A DNA stretch of 64,000 nucleotides, from NCBI GenBank assembly GCA_035578905.1, contig JAQJVL010002641.1, positions 1 to 64,000 of the forward strand, read 5' to 3'. This document shows, piece by piece, positions 1-14,100 of the stretch. Made by a program: the position numbers and the translations under genes. How positions within the stretch are numbered: the stretch's first letter is position 1; each line of letters starts with the position of its first letter. The notes beneath the pieces are model-generated. The model ran no database searches. It saw only the letters and a list, made by a program, of their open reading frames with translations, and had not been told where the DNA came from. The DNA is from Stictocephala bisonia. Its lineage: Eukaryota > Arthropoda > Insecta > Hemiptera > Membracidae.

Positions 1-1540
1 TCTACCATAATTACTGAAGTTGTATAAGTTTCTATGAGTCATTGATGTACAGCAGCAAATGTATTAACACTGGGACATTGTCTGGTGGAAAAAGTGCAAC
101 ATACAACCTTCTTGCTTCTCTGGCATTTTGAAATATCAAAAACAGCGTTTACCAAGTTTGCCTGTAGTAACTAGACAGATCCTCTTGTTGAAAATTAAAT
201 ATCATTGTCAGCACCAGATTTGAGATAATCTACAACTTTTTCTTATGACATTTTGCTCTACCTTGCCTCCTTCACCCTTAAGTAGAGCTAGATTTTTAAT
301 TTGTGAGTAAGTATCACTCAAAACAGTTACTTTACACACTCTGAAAGTAGACTTATATGATATTCTGACAAAAAACTCTTAAATCTTACAAACGTAATAT
401 TGCAGGGAAAAAGAAAAATCTGTAGAATTAAAGAAATCTTCATATTGTAAGGAACGTGCAAACATGGCAAGAAATTACTGATTAAGGCACAATTACGCTA
501 CTTTGTGCTCTCTAAAAGAAGACCTATGTATTTTTGTAGACTATTACACTTTGTTACCTAGGAGAACAAAGTAATTTTAACTAGGACATTTTAAAACTCA
601 TTTCAATGCTGAATGTTTTGGCCTGATCAAAGGATATGGCAAAACTTACATAAAACCTGCCTTTATGACCTACTTCTTCACTGTCTAATCACTTTATTCT
701 GGACTATAAAACTTTGTCACCTAGGAGAATGGCTGCAGGCAAGCTTTTATATTCATGTGATGGGTTAGAGGGAACATGATGGGAAGGATAAGCAAGCACG
801 GATTACCATCCCTTAGCGAAGCACGGACAGTTGGTTAATATATTATAGTAGATTCATAAAATTCACATTAAAAATATTCCACTACCTATTAATTTGTATT
901 GTTGGTGATTACACATTTTCTGGTAGGCTCAATAAGTGGACAGACCATAAAGCACTATGGTCCAAAAATTATTAAACATGAAAATAAGACCAATATTCAG
1001 AACAAAGCAGTAAAAGGTCAAGATTGCATATCTTGTTTAAAAAAATTACACATAGTTGATATCGTGTATTTATTTTATTATTTAATACATTTTATTTTTC
1101 TATCTCACTTTAGAATTAGATATTATTGACTAAGACAACAACATTTGTATTAACTGTCTTATATATTAATTGTCTTAATTTTGATTACTCAATGACATAC
1201 AGAAATTATACTACAAAAGAAATGTATGTGCTCCAATAAAGAATTCAAAGAAGAAATGCAGAAATATACCCACCCTAATTTATTATTTATTTAATTCAGA
1301 TATTATAATTTTGATTTTTCTGAAAAATGAATTTAAGGGATATTCAAATTTATTTTATGAAACATATTTGATATTGTATACTTGATATCATAAGAAAATA
1401 GCAGTGATGCAAGTTTGTAAAACTCTTAGCCAATTGTTTAAAGTTACATTTTGTAAAAAAAGGTATATATTTTCTACATTTTACCTAAAATCTGTAGAAC
1501 TGTATTTTTACTCAGAAAGCTTGTTAATTGTGTCCCGCTC
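1..1540. other. AT-rich non-coding sequence, no gene seen
   Basis: No exon-like or transposase-like reading frame was recognised here. The only structure noted is the dispersed repeat at about 536-845, described separately. If UBR3 continues upstream, this may be one of its introns. Confidence 0.5.
700..845. repeat. Dispersed repeat, copy 1 (partner at 33.73-33.88 kb)
   Basis: The stretch contains the blocks CTATAAAACTTTGT, AGGAGAATGGC, TTTTATATT, ATGTGATGG, GTAAGCAAGCA and ACCATCCC in the same order as at 33735-33875. The opening block also recurs nearby at 545-575, as an activated-looking CACTTTGTTACCTAGGAGAA segment. No coding capacity is seen. It is an unclassified interspersed repeat, perhaps a SINE or MITE. 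Confidence 0.6.
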
Positions 1541-1559
1541 GAATTTGTAAGAACTTCTT

Positions 1560-2197
1560 ATTTTGCCTTTTTCCAGTCTCATGTAAGGTATGGTTTACTG
1601 ATTTGGGGAGGGTCTAGTAAAACTCAATCTGTGTTGTTAGTAAAAAAAGTGCTGTTAGGGTAATGTGCAGTGCAGCCTTTAATGCTCATTGTAGACCATT
1701 ATTTATTCATCTAAAAATTTTAACAGTGGTAAACTTGTATATTTATGATGCTGTTGTGTACACTTTGAAAAATAAAGAGAATCTTGTTATTAGAGCTGAT
1801 GTACATTCCCATAATACAAGGAACAAACACCTTTTAGATATACAGTACTGTAGATTAGAAAAAACAAAAAATATGTATGTTGCTCTAGGCCCAAAATTTG
1901 TCAACCACTTACCAACATATGTACTGGTATTCAATATTGACCAACTAAAAAACAGACTGTATGACTGGTTGGTTCTGAATCCATTTTATAATTTTAACGA
2001 GTTTTTTACATTACAAACTAATTTGATTATAATTTAATATTGTCGGATCATACTATTTGTTTTGAAGATTGACCTTGTTGTTGCAAAACCAATATTTAGT
2101 GATGGTTAATGAATAAGTTTATTGTTATCAATATATGTAATGTAATAAGGTGCTGACTTTGTCTGTTGCATGTAATTGCTTAACGACAAATAAAAAG

Positions 2198-2235
<38 letters not shown>
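1560..2235 (+). pseudogene. 3' end of a non-LTR retrotransposon (RT C-terminal relic)
   Basis: The translation at 1663-2037 has the layout of the C-terminal region after the reverse transcriptase in CR1/Jockey-type LINEs: a CRPLFIHLKILTV block, LYIYDAVVY, HSHNTRNKH, then GPKFVNHLP. Just upstream, in another frame, SHVRYGLLIWGGSS matches the preceding conserved block, so a frameshift lies near 1640. Only the 3' part is present, as expected of a 5'-truncated insertion. The copy ends in an ATT microsatellite, a typical tail for such elements. It is not functional. Confidence 0.75.
2199..2233 (+). repeat. (ATT)n microsatellite at a LINE 3' end
   Basis: An uninterrupted ATT run directly follows the LINE relic and an AATAAA-like stretch. 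It probably marks the 3' tail of that retrotransposon. Confidence 0.9.
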
Positions 2236-5042
2236 TAAATGAAATTCTTATAAATTAAGGAAGTTTGAAGCTATTCATTCCAAAACCTTGTGATCATTCT
2301 GTGGGAGTGGACTTGAGGTCAATGGCCTTGTGACCCACAACTCTGACCTTGTCTTGCAACATCACCTTGAATGTTTTCCTTCTGGCTCATCTCTAAAGAT
2401 TGTTGATAAGATCACAAACTACAATTGACATGTGAATAAATTTATAAAATAAAAATAACTTATCATTAATTTTTGAATATTTATTGTTTCATAATGAAAT
2501 ATTTAAAAATTATTCAGAACATAAAATTGAATATATGTTTTAAGGATTCTTGGCTAGACGTTATTCAATCATATGTGATTTGAATAGTGATTTCAATTTA
2601 TATTTGATATGAAAAGTCTGCTAAACACAAATACAAAACAGAGACATAGCGTAATGTAAATTTTCTCTTTGTTTTACTGTCAAAATATTTGTGCTGAGTT
2701 TTAAGCTCAACGATCTCCAGATTGATGAATTAATATTGACTAACAAATAAATATACTGAGATTTAATTAATAATTTCAGGTAAAACATCTTACTGAACCT
2801 TATTATGAATATTGATACTATCAGAGAATAAAATTAATTGTAGTAAGCAACTCAATTACAATGTACTGATCAATGTTAGTAGGCTAACTTATGTTGACTG
2901 ACAATGCAGTTGGTATAGAAACATGCAATAAATAGTAGAAACAGAATAACTAATTCTAGTTTGTATAAGCATATATATATATATAAATTAACTGGCAGTC
3001 AGGAACAAAGAAAAGAATGTATGAGAAGCAATGAGAACATGAAGGCCAAAAATGTGTTACTTGCAGTTATTGGAGCAAGTAAAATTAATGAATGTCAAAC
3101 CTGCACAGCTTGCACATAGCGATTTTTAAGTTTCTTTATATAAAAAAAATAGTAAGTGTATATGAACACTACACTAGCATAGTTTTACTTTGAAAACAAT
3201 TTAGTTTTTGTTATTGTCACTAGATTTGAGATTAGTTGTTCAAATACACATTTATTATTCTATAGAATATGAAAGAACATTTTCTGTGGACGTTCAATGA
3301 AGTTTAACAAATTTAGAAAAGTTTGAAGATTCGATCAATTGTAAATGCTAAATTAAGCGTGGATCCCACATTACCACGAGCCCTAGTTCGCTGAGGAGTA
3401 GCCAGCTACGTTGAGGACAAATTTAAATAGGTATTTGGAAATAAAATTAAATAGATCGGACACTGGAACGGGAGAGAATGAGAATCAGGATTGTCTCCCA
3501 TATTCAGGTTCCTGCAGACAAAACGACCTTTGGACTGTACCAGCTTTCAATGCAATGAGACCTGTTTACCATGGAAACTAAATTGAAATAACTTTGCCGT
3601 TTGTACTCAATGTTATAATAACTGTAGAATTACGGCCAATCGCCGCTAACTTTGTTACCCTATAGCCTAATCATATATACGCATCCACCCACCTACATAT
3701 GGTGGTGATGACTCGCCCACACGTGTACGGTGGTGCAGTTATTTTTCTAGGCAACCCTTACCTGGATCTATTAGATTGTCAACATGATTAACTGTTTATC
3801 CGATGCTTTTATACATGAATTAGCTGAGAAACAATATCTGTTTGGTATTTACACTGTTTACTGTTTTAAGAATTTTTCCATGACATATGCTTCCTTGACA
3901 GCTGTAGAGAAGCTTTTAAATTCCTCAAAATTCTCAGAAGTTACTTTAATCTACATTGTAGAAGTAATCTTTTTTGCTTCTAAGTAACATTTATTAAATA
4001 ATGGAATATAGTATGTTTATCAAACAAACACTCTCAGGCATACCAACTATCTGCTTATAGAAATGCTCTTTATACGAAAAAGCCATCGTTTGCTGGAGCT
4101 AAACTTTTTAACAGCATTCACAAGAATGTAGTGTGACAGCCCGAAGATGCTGAAAAGGAGAGTACTGGCTGGTGAAGAAATCAATCTGTACTAAATCATT
4201 CAATTTTCTTTCTCAACCCAATAACTGACAGTGGTAACACTGCACTGGCGCAACAATTTGTATATTATGTAGTTAAAACTGGTCTACAGCTGCTAAATAA
4301 AACAATGCTAACTAAATTTTAACTGCGCATTCACAAAATTGTGGCAAAACGCTGTATATCCAGCACTGTCATTTAGACGGCAGCTACTTTTGCTGAATAT
4401 CCGGCTTTAGCCAGTTATTGGGTTAAATATTTTGTCACCAATCTTATATACTTTGACTTAGTTTTTATTTTAACTGCACCTTGAATGGAATATTCTGTTC
4501 TCAATGATCCTGAATAAATGTACATATATGTATGTATTCTAATCTGTATACATTCTTCAAATTACAGGATGTTGAACATCAGTAAGTAGAAAATAAGTAC
4601 AAATGAAAAATCCCTCCAAAATCTATAAACTCCATTGCAAACAGTTATATGAAAGCCTTCTTAAAAAGAGGCTTATTCTTAGGTTACAAGCCTCCAGTTG
4701 GAGAAAACATCACATTTTGAGACCACTGGTGTGTTTTTCTCTGTTGTATTTAAATGGTGCAACAGATTGAAATACTAAAGGAAAATTGTTGAATGAAATG
4801 TTGTAAACCTTATTTATTTTTTTAAACCTATCACCTTGTCTGCAATAATAGCATTAAATTCAAATAATAATCAAAAGCGCAATATAATGGGTGCTATCTT
4901 GAAATTGGTAAAAAAATGTAGATTAAGAAACAGCTGATTTTTTGTATTTAGAACATTCAATGTTCTGCTAACTCATTGAATCAGATCTTTTGTATTTTAT
5001 ATATGTTTGATGATAAATAAAATATCATTATTATTGTTTCAG
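2236..5042. other. Non-coding, probable UBR3 intron or upstream sequence
   Basis: The region is AT-rich with no recognisable exon. A more GC-rich patch at about 3360-3780 shows no coding similarity that I can name. The stretch ends with a good splice acceptor (TTGTTTCAG) at 5034-5042. Confidence 0.5.
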
Positions 5043-5157
5043 CTGTACAAACATCTAACAGAATGTGTTGAGAATCCCTATATGGTGGAAAGTCAGAAGA
5101 TATACCAAGATGCCCTTAAATCACTGCCCAACCCTGAGCCCCAGCCTCAGTATAAAG
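5043..5157 (+). CDS. Ubr3: UBR3 exon A
   Basis: It encodes LYKHLTECVENPYMVESQKI and on to PQPQYK, then one base of the next codon. The acceptor is TTGTTTCAG and the donor is AAG|GTAACT. The split codon completes as Asp (G+AT) with exon B across a 10.3 kb intron. Confidence 0.85.
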
Positions 5158-8100
5158 GTAACTTTTATATAATTCTAATTAAATGTTCTTTTGCAGCATT
5201 GTCTCCGTATTCATTGACATAAAGGAGCATGCTAAATAGAAACGATACTAATAATACATTTACTATGTACAGTAGAATCAAAATTATTAAAAACTTGTAA
5301 TTTTAACTTAATTTCTAATTTTTCAGAACATGTTCACTGTACTAGGGAGGAATCCCTTCCATTAATGCAAGCTGCCTTTGGGAAGGGAAGGGATCTGAAA
5401 AGTTTTCTTAAGTGACCTTGTCATCTTTGTTTGTTCCCACGCAAGAGGCCGTGTTGTCTTTGTCCTTTCCCACGTATTTGAGTAACATATTGGTGGTCTT
5501 CGTTTTCGCTTTCCATTATTTTTAGTTATGCAGGGTGTATCAGATCACCTTTTCCACTACCCGTACAGACTAAATGAATTGAAATAGAATACTTCTTCCA
5601 ACAGTAACATTATATTTTCGATCCCAAAGAATTCAAGGGAATTATTTTCAACCCTGTTTATTTTCAACTTTACAAGACTCCCCTGAGGGATTCCTCTCAT
5701 ATTATCAAAATGGCCACAGGTCATGTTCTGAAACCCTTTTCTCATCCGTTCACTTTTGTCATTTCCACACTAAAATTTAAACAAATTTACAATTATATTT
5801 TTTAACACCTGGCGTGTTCTATTGTCTGAAGTGAACATGTTAAAGGTTACCAAGGGGGAAGTGGCATCTAAAACTCTTCTTATTAAAATTAGTTTCTGTA
5901 TGAAAAACGCAATTGTAATATTAGGAAAGATAGGACTTCTCTGAGTAAAGAGCAAGCTGTGCTGAAAATTTGTGACTTGTTATGTTGTCTATTTCATGTA
6001 TCTAGTATCTGTGGTGGATTTATCTCATCTTGTAAGTTTGCTGATGTCCTATCTCTCCTAATATGCTCTCTGTCTTTTTGCCTTATAATCTAACTTCAAT
6101 GTCATTATCTAGAGTCTTGTTTTACCAATTCCATTTTTAAAAACAAATTACAAAATAACTAAATTGCATTAAAAAAATTCAATAATTCCTAATTGTGATT
6201 ATGAAGCATAAAACAGCTGTATTGTAATACTAACTGTACTCTGTGTTTCACAGTAGAGCAAGTACCTGAATTATTTTGGTTTTATTTAGGACAGGAAAGC
6301 AGACTTAACTTTAAAAAAAAATTGCTATGGTAAGTCCTTTGAAAGTTATCACAGACAAAGAGGCAAAACAATCATTGAGATGTTTCAAGTTCATTGGCCT
6401 TACCATAGATGCGGGTCAATGGACAACTGGAGTAGTAGAGATGACCTGGGGGGTACAGTGTGTTGCTACATATTAATGCTAAAAGACTACATAATTGCGC
6501 ACCTTAAAGGTTAACCACAAAACACTATCACTTAGTACAGTCACCCCTTCTACAAAAACGGCAGGAATGGAAAACGAACCACTCACAAATGAATGTAAAA
6601 ACTGGCACAAGCGGCAAGTGACACAACATTCCCCTGCAATAGCTAAACTCATGATAAACCAATGCATTGTAATGTCACTTTTCTCCTTTTGCTCTTCATG
6701 TTTTCCATTTGTGTTGTATCCTGCTTTCATGTCCTCTTCCATCATGAATCTTCCTAAGTGCTAGCTTAAACAATTAAAAAACCACTCCTTCCATCTAGCC
6801 AAATTATCCAGCCATATTTCCTTTCTCTCTAATTGTCTGGCCCTAGAAATTGTCCTCCAAGGCCTAACCTCTAAACCTGCCATATCTGATATGCCTTCCT
6901 ATATGCACAACAAAATCCTATAAATATCTAATGGTCACTCTCTTCACATCCTTAAAGCCATCCTTAATCTGTACAAAGAAGAACATAATAAAACTGTTAC
7001 TAGCCTACTTGCCTGCTATGAACTGATATATCCACCAATCCTTCTCAATGAACTTAACAATACTATTACCACTGCCAACAACCTGCTAACCAAACTCAAC
7101 CAAACCAAACTGAAAAAAACTTTCCAAACTCTATTTACAAACCCTCTATTTTATTTCAAATTAGGCCTAACTTTGAATCCGCCTATCCTCCTATAGGCCC
7201 AAAACCTAACCTAGCCGACCTTCTTAATATACCCACACCCATTGGCCAACCCCTATTCTTCCCAAAAAACTGTGTACCAACTCCTCTACCAACCATACTA
7301 ACTCTTTCCCCACAAGTGTCAAACCTACGGAAACAGTTGATCCTTCCAACCATTCCGTGTATAACCTCTCAAACCATACCCTCTCTGAACCCGAACTGAG
7401 CATTTTGTCCAAAGGTCTTACTTTCACTCCTACTTCTCACCTAGACCAGTTCCCCTTAGTTTCTGATGTTATTTCCTTTGGTCATAACCTGAGTTGAAGA
7501 TGTTTTTTGAGAACAACACCTTCAACCCTAATCCTACGAACCTGCCTGAAACCTGCTTAGCGCGCTTCAAACCTCCTTCCAGCTCTGACCCACCACCACT
7601 ATCTCCTGACCATCATATTGAACTTTACCTTATCTTCATCCTCCAAAAAGTATCAGATTCTCAGTTCTTCTCCCAACTCCCTAGATCAGAACCTTACCAT
7701 TGCTGAACGCGGTGCCATAAAGACCCTAAAATCCAATGACAACATAATGATTCTTCCTGCCGATAAAGGTTCCACCACTGTTAGTCTTAACGAATCTGAT
7801 TATATCAATGAAATTAACCTCCAGTTGTCCTATTCCACCACCTACAAAAAACTTGACCTCGACCCAACCGAAAAACACAACCAAGAACTGAAAAATCTGC
7901 TCCTTCATCATGCTAAACACCAAAACCTACCTAACCACTGCCAGCCAAATCCTGCTTATCAATGAACAGCCTATTCCACCCCAGTTTATATTCTACCCAA
8001 AATCCTCAAAGGCACCATCCCTCCCCCTGGTAGGCCTATTGTGGCCAGCTATAATTCTGTTACCGAACGTATCTCTGCCTTTGTTGATGACAAACTCCAA

Positions 8101-11100
8101 CCTCTAGTATGACAACTTCCTTCCCACGTCCAGGATACCAATCATTTCCTTAGTCTCATTTCCAATCTTCCCCAACCTCTATCCCTTAATATCAAACTGG
8201 TTACCATAGATGCCACTTCACTGTACACCAATATACCCCACGCTCATGGCTTAGCTGCTATTAAGTATTTCATAAATACACACCCTCCAAACACCAAACC
8301 TAGCACTTCCTTCCTAGTTCAGCTGACTTAATTCATCCTTGAAAAAAACCACTTCCAAAGTTCTGGCATCAACTACCTCCAGATCAAGAGTACCCCTATA
8401 GGTACCCGCATGGGCCCTTCCTATGCCAACCTGTTCATGGGGAAATTGGAGAAGACTTTCCTTCAAAAACAACCCGTCCAACCCCTCTGCTGGCTCCATT
8501 CATCGATGATATTTTCATGATCTGGACTGACTCCAATCTTGAAACCTTCCTTCAAAGCCTACAAAACTTTTTATCCCTGAATTTCACCTGGCAATCCTCT
8601 TCTGAATGCATAGTCTTCCTTGATGTTGAAATTGGATTGGGGACTGTGTCCTTCAAACTGATAATCACATCAAACCTACCAATAAACAACAATACCTTCA
8701 CTATACCAGCTATCACCCCAACAACACTAAACGCTCCCTACCCTATAGCCTAGCCACTCGTGCCAAACGTATTATTTCCTCTCCCAGAAACCTAAATAAA
8801 TACAATAACCAACTTTTCAGTGCATTCCAAAAGAGAGGTTACGCTTCTAATCTTATTAATAAATAATTTGTTATTATTAATACATTTATTATTGTTATTA
8901 TTATTAAAAACCAAATCCGTTTAGCCCAGTCCCAAAACAACCCCAAACTAGAAGTAGTTCCCAGTGCTTGTCAATAATTACCACCATGGCCTACAGAAAC
9001 TCAACCAAATCCTGAAAGATGGCTTCAACATCTTAAAAGCTTCCCCCACACCAAAGATCCCCTTGAAAAATTTCCTACTGTGACTTTCAGACAAAACGAA
9101 AATCTCTGCCAAATCCTGGTCCATCCTAAGTTACCTGATCCCAACATCCTGACCTGTCCTAAAGACCAGAAACCACCCGGTTCTAATCCATGTAACAAGA
9201 AATCTTGCAAAACCTGCCCTATTCATCTCCCAGCCACATGTTTTACCAGCTCCACTACCTCCTTAACCTACAAGATACCTGGAAACCACTCTTGTGATTC
9301 CACCAATTTAATTTATGAACTCCAGTGCTAGCACTGTCCTGTCCAATAAATCGGCCTTACCAGTGAAACCCTACGAAAACGCATGAATGGCCATAGACAT
9401 GATTGCAAAGTCCAAAATCCTGAAAAACCTGTATCTGCCCATACTCTGCTCCATAAACAAAATTTTGATCAGTGTTACACCACTTAAGTAATCAGATCCC
9501 GTCCTTCCCGTGCCAATAGTTCCCAACTCCGAAGGATGGAATTAGCACACCAATGGATAAAAAAATCCCATACCCACCTAATCTGAACATAAGATAGACC
9601 TCTTCCCCTCAACCCCTTCCTCATCAGCAAACTTCATATATATATACCTACTGAAAAAAACTGTATCAATACCTGAGAGTTGCTCCATGGATGTACAACC
9701 CCCACCATTGCCACCTACCCAACAATAGTGGAAGCCATGTCAGTCTCTCTCTCTTTACTCACCTGAAGAAAGTGCCAGTGGCACAGAACATTTGTGTGAT
9801 TTTGTGTTTCTTTTGTGTATGTTACTACTACTCTGGTGTTAGTGAACTTGTCTTCTAAGGTAAGTTTGCTGATGTCCTATCTCTCCAATATAAAAAAACC
9901 AATGCATTTGAAGCAGTGCTACGTAACTCAATGTAGGCCGCATTCAACGTGTTAATATTCCATATTTGTAGTGCTTATATTATATGAATATTTTGTACTG
10001 TACTGTAAGCCTGTTTGGATTTGAAAAAAGGTGGAATATTTTCTGATATTTAGGATTAGATGATCTCTTGATTTAGTGAACCATTCGTGAGAAAGTCCCC
10101 ACTGCCTGAGTTGTGAAGAGTTACAGTTAGGAGAGAGGGACCTCTCCCTGTTGATGTTAATCTAAAACTGCAAAGTGGATACATTTAAATCTTTCAGTCA
10201 CTTCCAATATTTCTACTTCAGCAGCAACCATTCAGCTAAGACTAAAACATCCATACCATTAAGACAAGCCACAAGAGGAAAAAGTATGTGCTCCAACGGT
10301 AAAGAACTGGATAATTTCATCAAAAGAATATCTTGACGCCTCTTAGGAGAGTATACCCCACAAAATTAATCGACGACCAGATCCGAGATTAGCTCAATCA
10401 CCAAATCCACTGCTATCAGAAATAGAACAGAAAAACAAATCAGCCTAGTAACCAACTTTGACCACAGCCTTTCAGTCTCAACAACATTTTAAAAGATGGT
10501 TTTAAAATACTCCAAACCTCTCCACAAACTAGAGATAGAGATTTCATTGACACTGTGCCCACTACCACATTCAGACAGCCAAAAAATCTGAGTACCATAA
10601 AATACCTAATTCCAATAATTAATCCCAACAATTTTTAGAAAAGGTAAGCCTGCTTTCCTGACAAAACAAAACCTAAATAACTACTCTGTATTTATGATCA
10701 TCATGTGCTTACATTATAAAATATATATGATGCACTGTTTTTTGTGTTATAATGACATGATGCTGCTTGTGACCATGTCTCATTGCAGTATACGAGCAGT
10801 GACAATGCCTTTGTGTACTCCCTACGCGTCACCAGCATGTTACATGACCCACTCCCTTCCATCTCCATTTGTAAGCAATTGCTTGTTGTTTTTTAGCTGT
10901 TGCTGTTACTGCAAATTAAAGTTGAGTCTGTTTAGTGTAGCATAGATTTGTTTTTATGTGTTTGTATGTGATTGATAAAATTATGTTATAAAAATAAATT
11001 TGTATTTACCAAATAACTGTGTTTAAATCAAACTATTAGCTTCTTCTCTTTTATAAGCAACAATGATTGTACTGCTGATGAGATATGTATTATATAATGA

Positions 11101-14100
11101 ATTGCTGGTGCACTTCTTATGTCACTCATGTTTTCTTTATAAAAACAACAATTTTGAATATTGTAACAGTTTAACCAAAACTATGTTTAACTGAAGTCCC
11201 ATTAAACTCAGTCAAGTAAGACTAGTGCATTTTAATGTTTGCTTATATAGAATTGTTATCCCAAATTTAGGAGAAATGGTAAACTTTATTCTGATTGTTG
11301 CTTCATTAAAAAATTATATATATATAAATAAATACTCCTATTATTTTTATGGTTATCATTACATTGTTTTATTTATCAATGACATATGTATGTACATTTA
11401 CGTTGTTATTTAGCTCCCTAGGCCAGTTGGGCTATATAAGAGTTTTTCTATATTTTCAGCCCCTCACCAACTTATATGTTGAAAAAAATCCTGTCTTCAT
11501 ACACTATTACACCAGTTGTTTTATGATTGCGGTTAACAATAGGATATAACAATTTACAGGATGATCAACTCAAGGTGGCCACAATTGGGATCTCAAAAGT
11601 ATTGATTTTACAGCAAACTTTAAATGCTAATTTTACCCTAATTTTTTATACTCATTAAAATTACGTAGGAAACATTTTTAAATTCAGTCGCCATTTTCCA
11701 ATATTGTGGTCAACTTTGAAATTTCTTATGGGAACCCCTAATTTTTGTGATGGATTAAGGTTTTAACTAGTAATTCTAAGAATTTTTTACTCAGGGCATT
11801 ATTTTTCAGTTTCACAAATACATGTTTTATACAAAAATATTACAATCACGTAGTTCAAATATCAAGTCGCCATTTTTCCATTTAGCGGGCAACTTTGAAA
11901 TGATATAGTAACCCCTATTTTTATGATGGATTTAGGTTTAACAAGTGATTCTAAGACTTATTATTGGTATTATTTTAATATACTTAACCATTTCACTGCT
12001 AGAAGTGTTGTTAAACTAAGAATTTCTAAAACTTTCAGCACTCTCAGCGGAAAAACAGTTAAGTATATTAAAATAATACCAAGAATAAAAAAGTCTTAGG
12101 ATCACTAGTTAAACCTAAATCCATCATAAAAAATAGGGGTTACTAAAAAGTCATTTCAAACTTGCCCGCTAATTCTAAAATGGCAACTCGAACTACGTGA
12201 TTGTAATATTTTTGTATAATACATGTATTTGTGAAACTGCAAGAGCTTTTTAACATTCAATTGAATAAAAATAATGTATTATAAGTTAAGCTTTATTTTT
12301 ATAAATGGCAGAACACGCATCAAATAAATTGTTGAAATAAGGATTTCTGAAACTTTCAGTGCTCCTAGCTGCGAAACGGTATATGAAAATAATACTCAGA
12401 GTAAACAATTTTTAGAATTACTAGTAAAACCTAAATCCATCATAAAAATGGATGATATTTCTTATGGGGTTTCCATAAGAAATATCAAATTTGACCTCCA
12501 TATTGGAAAATGCCGATCGAATTTAAAAATTTTACCTAACAAATTTTAATGAGCACAAAAAATGAGGGTAAGTCCCCCATTTAAAGTTTGCTATAAAATC
12601 AATACTTTTTGAGATCCCAATTGTGGCCGCCTTGAGTTGATAACCCTGTCTACAAACATTAAAATTTCTGTACACGTGAAAATTAAAATTATAGCAAACA
12701 AATGTAAATATTATTAATTAAAAATAAATTATTTATAGATTTCTTCTACATAATTATTATTCTATAAATGTGCAACTTATAAATGTTAATTATTTAAAGA
12801 AGAATAGATTATTTATTTTCTCATCTATTAAGAATAGATGAATTAATATGATGAGTTATTTTCTCCAATTAAACAAATTAAAAGGGCTTGGTGTGTGGCT
12901 TACTAGCAGGGGCCGGTTGGTAGCTCTCATTAACTTTAAAACATCTCATCTGAGATCTATATTTTTAGCCTCACACCAACTTATATGTTGAAAAAAAAAT
13001 CTTTTCCTAATACAATATTACACCAGTTGTTAGTATGATAGTAGTTAAATATATCAACAATAGGATATAACAATAGGATATAACAATATAAAGCAATAGC
13101 TCTGAATTTAAATTGATTTACTCTGTAAGAAATTTGTGAGATAAATTGGATTACAACATTTAATAAATAACAACAGATAAGTAGAAAGAATAACAAAATA
13201 AACTCTGTATCAACTAAAAACTATTTTTTATTAAATGAATGTATTTTTAATTTAGAATATGAAAATAGAATATGTAGATAGAATGTAGTGCAGTAGAATG
13301 CAGTTACAGGATCACAATGACTGTTTATCAGAGGATAACAAACCGTAGCACTATATTTTTATAAAAAACATCAGTCAAGATTAGCTCTATACAGGGTGTC
13401 TTTTTTAAATGGGCCATCTTGGATCTTGGAAACCATAAGTCTGAGAAAAAACATTAAATGAGGAACTTTACCTTGTTTTTAGAGATGATTGAAAACACAT
13501 ATTTCAAATTTTGAAAAACAGCCGCCATTTTCCAATATGGCGGTCAACTTTGGTTTTTCTTATGGGCCACCCTATATTTTATGATTGTTTTAGATAGAAA
13601 TACTACGTTTAAGATTTGTTATTCCGGGCAGTTTTCTGGTATTTTGCTTAATAATGTAAATATGAGAGCTCAAACTGTTCAGATTCCTTATGGAGTTTAC
13701 CATTGAGATGACTTTTAATATGCCTTCAAAAAATTACTAATCTAAAACATTATCACATACATTTGGAAATTGTATGCTTAGCTATTCTTTTTTTACAATT
13801 TAATGTATTGTGTATCAAATTATAACACATAAATTGAAACAAATTTGTTACTATTTTGTCACAGATAAATTGATGTTGGCAGCACTGTTACCATTATCAG
13901 TTGTTTAAGTAAACTTCTAGTACCACTGTCGATCGAATTGAAGTTGACTTAAACAGCTGATAATGGTAACAGTGCTGCCAAAATCAATTTATCTTTGACA
14001 AAATAGTAACACATTTGTTTCAATTTATGTGTTAAATTGTGGAAAAAGAAAGCTAAGCATGCATTTTCCATATGTATGTGGTAATATTTCAGATTAGGTC

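Larger units (their letters stand above)
6500..9886 (+). mobile_element. Penelope-like retroelement with GIY-YIG domain, decayed
   Basis: A Penelope-like element (PLE) normally encodes one protein with an RT followed by a GIY-YIG endonuclease. Conserved blocks appear in order across several frames. They are an N-terminal helical part from about 6770 (HLAKLSSHISFLSNC), LSEPELSILSKGL at about 7385-7420, MILPADKGSTT at about 7747, GRPIVASYNSVTERI at about 8025, LVTIDATSLYTNIPH at about 8200, TRMGPSYANLFMGKLE at about 8405, the catalytic IDDIFMIW at 8502-8525, and IVFLDVEI at about 8610. The GIY-YIG part follows at about 9307-9560 (IYELQC, then IGLTSETLRKRMNGHR), with stop codons at its start. 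Multiple frameshifts and stops make it inactive. It lies in the UBR3 intron in sense orientation. Confidence 0.85.

Noticed and set aside
2199..2233. CRISPR-like array
   Set aside because: It is a simple trinucleotide microsatellite.
6032..6058. Hammerhead core in the CTGATG of the 27-bp repeat
   Set aside because: The conserved GA after CUGAU and the GAAA box are missing.
9860..9870. Splice donor after the Penelope-like element
   Set aside because: AG|GTAAGT occurs within the 27-bp repeat, but no exon precedes it.
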